DNA from: Symbiodinium microadriaticum
Taxonomy: Eukaryota; Sar; Dinophyceae; Suessiales; Symbiodiniaceae
NCBI GenBank assembly: GCA_001939145.1
Contig: LSRX01000807.1
Span: forward strand, 62,001 to 126,000
Reading direction: 5' to 3'
Length of the DNA stretch: 64,000 nt
A model generated the notes under the pieces. The model was not told the origin of the DNA, made no database searches, and saw nothing but the letters and a program-made list of their open reading frames with translations. Shown here piece by piece: positions 56,501 to 64,000 of the stretch. Made by a program: the position numbers and the translations under genes. The stretch's first letter is position 1; each line of letters opens with the position of its first letter.

Positions 56501-58795
56501 AATACTTCAGGAATTCCTATTGCGGCAACGAGACCTTAACCTGAGCCTCAACCCGTCGGGTTTAGGGTTTTGTGGTTTAGGCTTCATAGGCAAAATGTCC
56601 TAGCAGCCTGAAACTCTACACCCACAGCGCGGCCCTGTTCAAGGCTCTCGCCGGCAACGAGTTTTACCACGAGGAGCTGCTTGGCCAACCTTCGGGTTTT
56701 CTGCATTTCTTAATTTAGGGATCAGAAAAATATACATCAGGGTCTACGGTAGGGTTTGAAAAAGCAGGGAGAGCACATAGTGACAAGACTCTTCCTTGGA
56801 GCTTCTTGGAACGCTTTTTCCTTTGGTGAGTGACCAGAAGTACGAACTACCTTCCAGGGTTTGGAGTCTTTGGCATCTACCCTTTACACATGTAAATTGC
56901 AGTTCATTCCAAAACTCTAAAAAATTTGTAAGCCTTAAAAATTGGTTCCAGCCCAAAACCGATGTGTTTTTTTGTGTTTTGCAAGTGGGCTCTCTTTGGG
57001 GTGTCACGTTGATTCTGTGAGGGCTTGCTAGTTGTAGCCTAGGTGTATCCGTTTTTATCGCCCGCACATCGCCATGAGTGGGAGACTTGCAGTTCATATG
57101 GGTAGTTCTCTAAATTAGGTTTTCTTTGGGGGGTCCTGTTTATAAGGGTGCCGTACCATATTGGCGACCTCAAAAAGGGACCCTAATTCAGAAACTAGCC
57201 ATGTATTACAACCCTAAAGTCCCTAAAGCCAAACCCTACCTTGGCCCTTCCAAGCAACCCAGGTACAGGCTGCTGTCACAGCGCATCGTGGGCTTCGGAA
57301 ACTACGAGCCACCAGAGGAGGGGGCCCAGGGTCTCTTCTAGGGTTTAGGGTTTAGGGTAGTTGAGGTTGGGGTTTTTGAAGTGTTCTTGGGTTCTAATGT
57401 GGGTTTAGGATTCAGGGTCTAGGTTCAGGCTTTGGGGCGGAGAAAGAGCAAAACAGTGGAAGCTTGTGCTTGGTCGTGGAAGGCCGGAATCAAGAGTGCG
57501 TGGAATCGCTGCTGGGAGTGTGGAGTGGCAAAGGTACGGAACACGCGTACTGGATTCTACAAGTGGGTAGTTGGATTTCCAAAACATCCTGTTTGATCCT
57601 ACGCCGTGGAAGTTCAAGGTGATGGGTGAGATGGGGTCGAGGAGAGTAGCACAGCGGATGGCTTCGGTGGTTGATTTGTCGCAGTGCTGGTCGCTCTGTC
57701 GTTCGGAGGACACTAAGCTCCCTGATGGCTCCGTGAACGTTGCCAAGGACAGCGCGGTTGATGGTTCCAATCCCCAGACTCTGAACACTGAAACCCGAAG
57801 CCTAAAGCCGAAACCCTGTGGATCCTCGCCTGCCTTGTGCGAGAGTGAGAGTCGAAAGCCATAAACCCTATAGCCCTGAATCCTTAAAAACTCAAGCCCC
57901 TAAGCCCTATAACCCTAAATCCCTAAAATCTTAATCCCCTAACACCTGCCTGGGCCTGCCAGAACGCCTCAGGCGCCCGAAAGCCTTCAAGAATCCTACC
58001 AGAGAGCCCTAGCCCAAGGTATTTTCGATCTAAGTGGGCAAGTTTAACCCATGTGCCGGATTCAGGGAGTGTAAGGTTCGAATTTTAGGTTTTTTCGCCG
58101 GCACCTGAGGCCCTGCGGAGCTGGAGGCGTCTTTTGTGGAGTGGGTTGTAGTTTGGGGAGGCATCGGCGACGTCGACAGCGATCGAGGTCGCTTCGTAGC
58201 TCACTGTTATAGATGTGTCCCACCGAAAGCTACAGCAGTTTCGTGAAGATCAGCTTTAGCTAGGTTCCCCAGTAATTAGTACCCTTTTGCCCTTTTTCTT
58301 GTTTGGGTTCCCTTATTAATACCAAGTAGTAGGAAAAAGGGTACGCTTTATTATTAAGGGGCTACTGGGGAACCTAGATAGAGTAGGAGGGGGCTCGGGC
58401 CGTCTCGTTGGACCACCTCGCAAACTGAAGGTTTTGGTCTAGTTGGGCGCCGGTATTGAAAACGGTATTGGTTAAATGCACCATCCTCCAAACCAGCCGC
58501 AAGGTAGGTTCCTTTTGCGTTTAGGAGCCTCCCCATACATCGAAGGTCCCTGTGTAAAAGAAGGGTTTATCCATAAACTGAAAGCCCCGCAAAACCGGCT
58601 CAAGTTCTAAGGCTGTAGTCGAATTTTGTCAGACCCTAAACCCTAAACCCTATAAACCCTAAACCAGCCAGTTTGAAGCAGCCTTCGGAACAATCCGCCA
58701 TATGTGCAGGACGTCACGTTCGGTGACGTCCTTGGAGGGGCTGTTGGTGGCATTTTCACTGGTGCCGACGCCTTAGTTTCTGTAAAGTCGCATAT
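53545..58795 (+). CDS. ENTH/VHS-type domain protein, tepsin-like (partial model)
   Basis: Supported exons: 53545-53573, 53752-53832, 54251-54310, 55022-55077, 55755-55809, about 56628-56675, 57263-about 57325, and perhaps 58710-58795. Joined motifs follow the ENTH superhelix: GYLFNDIVQNAKPSDLPAVA, DYLADCVEGDHAHVKLKALF, VIKTLAYRIPPFQQAMQEHL, RCVQDAAVFTGPPSPMFGDE, PYRLVREAADGALE, then FKALAGNEFYHEEYRLLSQR and IVGFGNY. The GPPxPxxGD block followed by VRExA is the hallmark of tepsin and related ENTH proteins, which bind clathrin or AP adaptors on endosomal or trans-Golgi vesicles. Donors seen: GC, GT, GA, GC, GT, GC. The start exon, the 56.6-kb acceptor and the 3' end are not settled. Confidence 0.65.
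56374..56475. mobile_element. MITE family C, in the ENTH gene
   Basis: TGCCTGAATAATTGGAATAG and CTATTCCAATTATTAAGGCC are inverted arms. The centre has ACTATATTTTTG, and the right side reads CCCCCCAAAACCCTA. It lies between exons 55755-55809 and 56628-56675. Confidence 0.8.
57097..57205. mobile_element. MITE family B, in the ENTH gene
   Basis: ATATGGGTAGTTCTCTAAAT and AATTCAGAAACTAGCCATGT form the ends. GGGTGCCGTACCATATTGG is the family's TACGGCACC block in the opposite sense, so the centre is inverted relative to other copies. It ends about 55 nt before the acceptor at 57262. Confidence 0.7.
57823..57858. repeat. Dispersed 35-40 bp repeat, one of eight copies
   Basis: TCCTCGCCTGCCTTGTGCGA, then GAGTGAGAGTCGAAAGCC. 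Relatives with the pattern GCCTGG-TTGTCCGAGTGTGAGCGCCGAAA lie at 9718-9750, 18046-18081, 20391-20427, 24028-24066, 30706-30738, 52774-52812 and 53214-53248, all in the same orientation. Confidence 0.7.
58260..58377. mobile_element. MITE-like inverted repeat, family G (single copy)
   Basis: Ends CTAGGTTCCCCAGTAATTAG and GGCTACTGGGGAACCTAG are inverted, and GTACCCTTTT pairs with AAAAGGGTAC inside. No second copy was seen in this window. Confidence 0.7.
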
Positions 58796-60483
58796 ATGGG
58801 ATTTTAACCCTAAGCCCTAAACCCTAGAAAAAAACTTAAACCCTACAGGTCTAGGGTTTAGGTTTTCGGGTCCCAGAAGAGAAACCGAATAAGGCCAGCC
58901 ATAAGACTCTCGTAAGACTATAATAGGTGCCTCATTCTTTTGGGTTAAGAAAGGTCCCACAAAGGCCAGTTTGAGGCGGCCCTGGCTCGAAACCTCTGAT
59001 ATCTACCCATAGGCCCCTAAGTAGTTCCTTTTTGTGGTTCATGTTTAGAATCCTATAAGGTAATCCCAAAANNNNNNNNNNNNNNNNNNNNNNNNNNNNN
59101 NNNNNNNNNNNNNNNNNNNNNNNNNNNNNNNNNNNNNNNNNNNNNNNNNNNNNNNNNNNNNNNNNNNNNNNNNNNNNNNNNNNNNNNNNNNNNNNNNNNN
59201 NNNNNNNNNNNNNNNNNNNNNNNNNNNNNNNNNNNNNNNNNNNNNNNNNNNNNNNNNNNNNNNNNNNNNNNNNNNNNNNNNNNNNNNNNNNNNNNNNNNN
59301 NNNNNNNNNNNNNNNNNNNNNNGGGGGGGGTTTCGGTCCGTTTCAGGCAGGGTTCTACAATCTACAAGGGTTACTGTAAGGTTGACTGAGCAACTATGAG
59401 GGGTACAAGGGTTCCGTAAGGTGGTGTGGTGAGACTTGAGCCGCTTCAGCCCAGTAGCAACACGGGCTACAGGTCGTTTGGGGTTTAGAGCCATTCAGGG
59501 GTTAGAGTTTGAGGATTTGAGGCTTTAGGTATTTCGAGGCTGTTTTTTGTTCAGCTTCGGGGGTTTAGGGGTTTCGGTATAGGAGTTTGTTCTCGCTTTA
59601 GGGCTTAGGGTTTCTTGGGGGGAGGGGGGTTCTTGGTTTCAATTTGCTCATGTTGAGAAGCTCTCAAGCCCGGAAAACATCCCTGAGAACAGACCGGATG
59701 AACTTGTCCCTCTTATTGTAAAGCCAGCACAAAACGAACAACTCCAAAAAGGCCTGCTGAGTACTAGGCAGACACCCCAGACATGCTTTACTTCAGTTGA
59801 AATCCAAGACACCTTAAGTTAGCTGCCCCGAACGCTAAACTGCTGGGTTTATTGAAGCCTTTAATTAACCCGCAACCCTACCACTCTAAACCTTACTTAA
59901 ACCCTAAGCCTTGGTTTTGGGATGAAAGGGTTTCTGTGTGGCATGCAAAAAGCCGCCGTGTTTTTGCTAATGTGCAAGCCTGCCCGGGCCGGATGCAGCG
60001 GGAGCGAAAGTCCACTGCACTGAAAAAACCGAAGCTTTGCTTCACTGGACATCACTTGAGGTATGGGGATCGCAGAGGCCTCGGCCGAGCAGGAGGAATG
60101 CGAGGACTTTGTCTTGCTGCAGAATCATTGGGCTTGGGGTTTTGAGCTCTTTGTTGGGGGAGGGGGGCGGGGGGTGGTCGGACGTAGGGTTTGGGGGTGT
60201 CTTCTTGTTTGGGTGTAGAGGTTTTATGGTTGCTTTTTGGTGTGTGGGGATTCCCCGCCTTGAATGGGCTCAAATTTTGGAGGACTTCGCTACTTGCTCA
60301 AAAAAGCTCTTTTGGCTTGAAGTTACGCGCGTTGATTGTTGCCAGTAGATGCCCGAGCCAGATCCTTCTACCATCTTCAACCCAACATAAACCCTAAACC
60401 CGTAGGCCCGCAACCTTTGGGACGCCCCCCCCCACTCCTTTGCCAAGTTCTCCCGTGATTCCGCTGCCTGGCACCTGACAAAT
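58796..60483. other. Spacer with telomere-like DNA and assembly gap
   Basis: CCCTAAA units lie at 58805-58865, and a 251-base run of N at 59072-59322. On both sides the sequence is spacer-like. The frame at 60037-60350 has no motif. Confidence 0.5.
59072..59322. other. Assembly gap (N run)
   Basis: 251 undetermined bases. Single N positions also occur near 28143, 53007 and 62896, each beside a homopolymer or microsatellite or in unique sequence. Confidence 0.99.
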
Positions 60484-62165
60484 ATGCCGTGGCTCGATGT
60501 CTATGCACTGGATAAGCATCTCTGTCGGATTAAGACAGAGCCCGGCTGGACAGGTCGGGAACTGAAAGAAGCCATCGAGGAAGAAACTGGCTGGGACGAC
60601 CTGGTGTGCACCCAGCAGCTGGCCGTGGGTAGCACGCTGATTTCTCACGATGTCCAGATGGACTCAGTGCTGACAGGCGACGCAGATGCTTCGATGGCGC
60701 GGCTACCGGAGCCTGCCAACATACAGGCTTTCACTGGAGACAGGAAAGCACTTGGGCTGGCGATGCGGCCGTTGGAGATTTCCCCATCGTGGCGATGGAG
60801 CTGCCACCGCACGCAGTGCTCTTCGATGCCTCGACTTGGCAGCAGTGGGATGCTATGGAGGCTGCGAGCAAAGAGGCTTATCGATCCGAAGAAGGCGAAG
60901 CTCCAGAGGTCTTGAAGCACCGGAAGTTCACGGCCGAGATGCTGTCGAATCCCCTGTGGTTTCCATGGGAATCCCTCATAGGGATTCCACACTCCGACGT
61001 GGCCGCTGTCCTCGCTCTGCAGGCCTCAGCCTTCTTGATAAGAGATGGCCTCTGCTGGCTGGCTGCCGCGCTCTTACTGCAAAACGGCGAGCTACTGGCC
61101 ACCACTGTCTTTGTGCACAATTCCTTCAAACCGATCCAGTTCCGAAGCATGGAGACTTCGGCCAGTTTGCGAGCAAAGTCCTGGGAGGAACTCCGACGTT
61201 TGGAGCCCGGATTCGCGGAGGCCATGGCGCGGCGGGCGTCTTCGCACTGGGGGAGAACGGAGGAAGCCGAGGCGGCGAAGCCGAAGCCCATCATCGGAGC
61301 AAGGCGGATTGCCGGCCGTCAGATTCCCGGCGGCTGGACATCTGCTAGCTTCCTTGCAGGCCTGGAGGGCCGAGAGGGGGGAGGAGGAGTCCTTTAATCC
61401 CGAAGACGTCCAGGGACTCTAGGCCTGGCCTGCGAGGCCCTTCGCCTCCCCTCTCCAGCCAGCGCCGTGGGACTTGCTCAAGGCCTGTGACGAGGCGGCG
61501 GAGCACTTAGGAAAGTGGTACGGGTGTGTCCGCGAGGTCCACCAAGTGTGTGGGGATCCTGATCGCCCCTGGACCTTCGGCAAAGGCATGGGCAAGGGCA
61601 AGGGCACCCCATCGTGTCGGCAGTCGTTTGGCAACGCTTTGATGGAACTCCGCAGCCGAGTCTCAGTGAAAGATAACGTGTTATGATATGACACATAGGG
61701 GTCGGAGCTGGTCGGAGTACTTTAATGTGATATCATCATTTCAACTATAGCAGATCCCAGAACCCTATCCGATTGATGAAGGTCTCTATATTATGTCCAT
61801 CCCCTCTAATGCCCTTCTACTTCCCCTTCAAGGGGAACCCTGTTAAAAGTCACTCAGGACTCTGTCACTACCCGGAGTTTCAGAGCGTCTTGGCGAGGCT
61901 GGAAGATTTCGCGTCGCCAGGCAATACATCCTACGATCTTGTGTCCTTGGGCTATGCCGCTGTGCAGGACAGGGTTGCTATAGGGATGTATGGGTTAGTT
62001 AGTAGTTATAAGGGTTCTAGACAGAAGTTTTTAGTATTTCGAGTTGGAGGACTACGTGGTGGACTCAGTCTTCGGACCAAGCCACGAGATCATGTACGAC
62101 GCCTTCGTTGCCGAGCGAGCCAAACAAGCCGACACCACCGGGGCGGGATGCGGCGAGCAAAGTCG
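60484..62165 (+). CDS. Ubiquitin-like-domain protein of unknown function (5 exons, 3' end open)
   Basis: Proposed exons: 60484-60678, 60744-61355, 61423-61657, 61858-61967, 62050-about 62165. The start MPWLDVYALDKHLCRIKTEP begins a ubiquitin-like fold of about 65 residues (GWTGRELKEAIEEETGW, CTQQLAVGSTLISHD, SVLTG). Exon 2 (612 nt) reads on with VAMELPPHAVLFDASTWQQW and has no recognised domain. Exon 3 contains DLLKACDEAAEHLGKWYG and a KGMGKGKG stretch. Exons 4 and 5 give FQSVLARLEDFASPG and DYVVDSVFGPSHEIMYDAFV. Donors are GA, GC, GA and GA. The frame changes at 60.68 and 61.36 kb are explained by 65- and 67-nt introns, which are short for this window; a frameshifted pseudogene is the alternative. 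The junctions at 61657/61858 and 61967/62050 show GA repeats and keep the frame. Confidence 0.6.
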
Positions 62166-62821
62166 GGCCGAACCTGCCCTCACAAAACACAAGACATGTC
62201 TCCATGAGGGCTGGTCGCGCCTTGCCTCTCCGCTTTGTTTACTAAGACCCTCTTTTCGCGGATGCTTGATCGCCGTTTGATTCAGATCATAGCTGCTGTT
62301 ATAGCTGGCTTGTTGGAACCCACCATGCGTTGCTCCCGAGTAGATATTGATTGTGGAGTCATAGGTGATTAGTGCCTGCAGCGATAAGCCCTAAACCCTA
62401 TTTGTCAGTTCTTGTTTCCTGGCTGCCGTTTGGCTTGCTATACGGGTTGCGCATACAGATTTTATCAATTCGAACAGGATTTGGGGATGTTTGGGGCTGG
62501 GGGGGGGTGTATTGCGTAGTATAGCTATTGACAACTTGTATGCGAAGCATGCTGATGCTGCAGGGATGCATATCGTGGCCGAGCTCTAGTCTTTTGATGA
62601 GTTTGCCTTGGTTTCGTGTTGGGCGACCTTAAACCTTAATCCCCATGGCAAGCCCTTAACCCATTTATTTCTTGTGCTTCGAGCCCTACTTACAAAGTCT
62701 GCTCCTGTGTCATGCAGGTAGTGCACCGTGAACTTCATAGCGCAGTCACTCAGTCATATTTACATCAATATATATATATATATATACATATACACACATA
62801 TATATATACACATATGTATAC

Positions 62822-62852
<31 letters not shown>

Positions 62853-62919
62853 CATATATATATATACATATATATATATGTATATATATATATATNTATA
62901 TATATACACATATGTATAC

Positions 62920-62950
<31 letters not shown>

Positions 62951-64000
62951 CATATATATATATACATATATATATATGTATATATATATATATATGTGTG
63001 TGTGTGTTTGTGTGTGTGTGTGTTTAGATTTATAATACATACATACATACATACATACATACGTACATACATACATACATACATATCAAGTATGTATGTA
63101 TTTACAGACAGAGACACCTCTTCAGGGCCTGACCGCAACAGTCAGAACAATCTTCCCGAGAGTTCCTTCATATAGGTTTTAGTCTAGCATACCCCAAGAT
63201 CTCAGTCGAAGAATCAAGGGCCCCTGTTTGTTAGTCCGCGATGGAACCCTTATAGTATAGTAACCCTTAAGTACATCTAGGCCCCTTTTAGATAAAACCG
63301 TAACCCGAATTCCTCAAGCCTAAGCTCCAAACCTCGAGAGACGTTGTGTGACGCCTCGTCGAAACCCAGGTTCTCGGGAGGATCCAAAAAGTAGATCCCT
63401 TAATAAAGGGTTCCTGTAAAGTAGTGTTTAGTAGTTAGGGTCCCAAATTCGGGGGGTCTACGTTTTAGATCCCCCCCAAAAGTCTGGGAAAGGTGCTCAT
63501 ACAACCGCAAACCGAAGCCAGGAGGTCTACGAGGAGGAGGTTGTAGAAGCCGACGAGGATGAGCGTCTTGGGCTTTCGTTTGTTGGTGTTTTTTTTGTGG
63601 CTTTTTTCGGGCTTTGCAGGTTGTGGGTTTAGGCATTCGGGCTGTAGTAAACTTTAGGGTGAACGGTTTGGGGTTTTCCGCTTCGGGGCTTTGGGGTTTG
63701 GGGGTATCAAAGTCAATGCACCAAGAGGGGCTGACGCCACAGGGTTTAGGGTGCGTTCGTGGCCTTGATGACTTAAAAAACATTGGGTTTGTGTTATTAT
63801 TATTTTCCTACGATAAGGGCCGGCCCTCGGTTTTGGGTATACGGAGTCCTTGCCTGGGTGTTATCTGCCAGATATACAGACCGCTAGACTCGCCAGGGAC
63901 TGCGGGGGAATCTCGGAGTTTCAAAGGATCTCTACCTAAACCCCCAAAAGTAGCTAAAAATAATGGCCCAAGAACCCTAAAAGGCTATTATTCTACATAC
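62166..64000. other. Right-edge spacer with large microsatellite
   Basis: Apart from the microsatellite at 62765-63086 there is one coding-like fragment at 63525-63570 (QEVYEEEVVEADEDERLG, + strand), possibly an acidic exon. CCCTAAA-like variants are sparse. No other feature supported. Confidence 0.4.
62765..63086. repeat. Compound microsatellite (TA)n, (TACA)n, (TG)n, (CATA)n
   Basis: About 320 nt of TA/TACATA units, then TG, then CATA units. A block of about 100 nt within it is repeated twice around the N at 62896, which may mean an assembly join or a real tandem duplication. Confidence 0.9.

Noticed and set aside
60298..60325. Second spliced-leader-like word (GCTCTTTTGGCTTGAAG) upstream of the ubiquitin-like gene
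   Set aside because: Only about 12 of 17 core bases agree with the leader, and the CCG start is absent.
62712..63138. Long open frames encoding Tyr-Ile repeats on both strands
   Set aside because: Direct translation of (TA)n and (TACA)n microsatellite DNA; not genes.
1..64000. CRISPR arrays, prokaryotic operons or ribosome binding sites
   Set aside because: No regular direct repeat-spacer structure; the intron-rich layout is eukaryotic.

Overview
The window reads as nuclear DNA of a dinoflagellate. The evidence is: a relict spliced-leader-like sequence just 5' of a gene; introns whose donors are GT, GC and GA in roughly equal numbers, all closing with AG followed by an exon beginning with G; plant-type telomere-like units (TTTAGGG/CCCTAAA) scattered through introns and spacers; a U6 snRNA-like sequence; and all recognisable protein genes on the + strand. 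Suessiales/Symbiodiniaceae or a relative would fit, but the sequence alone does not fix the genus.

The coding content is broken into tiny exons (22-140 nt is common), so unspliced reading frames are mostly misleading. I rebuilt gene models by joining exons where family motifs, reading phase and splice sites all agree. They are: 717-1071, the 3' end of a glycosyltransferase-like gene; 2679-5361, a complete 8-exon cathepsin-L-like protease (386 aa); 5951-6054, a U6-like snRNA; 11263-17380, a complete 9-exon NRT2-type nitrate transporter (605 aa); 17630-30314, a 13-exon DxD-type glycosyltransferase-like gene (about 232 aa, perhaps missing one exon), paralogous to the gene at the left edge; 37931-41111, an SF2 DEAH helicase with helicase-associated repeats; 42471-49236, a 6-exon PA-domain protein (128 aa) with no GT intron; 53545-58795, an ENTH-domain protein; and 60484-62165, a ubiquitin-like-domain gene with short introns. 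Candidate exons of unassigned genes lie at 6.2-8.9 kb and 30.8-33.8 kb.

The most notable signal is intron gain by small inverted-repeat elements. Two whole introns of the nitrate transporter (11770-11887 and 12013-12110) are copies of MITE-like repeats that also occur elsewhere in the window, and other introns carry further families (A, B, C). The first two to seven bases of most introns are repeated at the start of the next exon, as a target-site duplication would leave. The cathepsin gene combines a relict spliced leader with seven such introns, suggesting that mRNA was copied back into the genome and then filled with new introns.

The spacers hold telomere-like arrays, several dispersed short repeats (one with eight copies), a perfect 38-bp-arm palindrome, microsatellites and a 251-base assembly gap (59072-59322). 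The 33.5-41.9 kb stretch around the helicase has almost none of these repeats and contains a 2-kb exon, so it looks different in origin from its surroundings.
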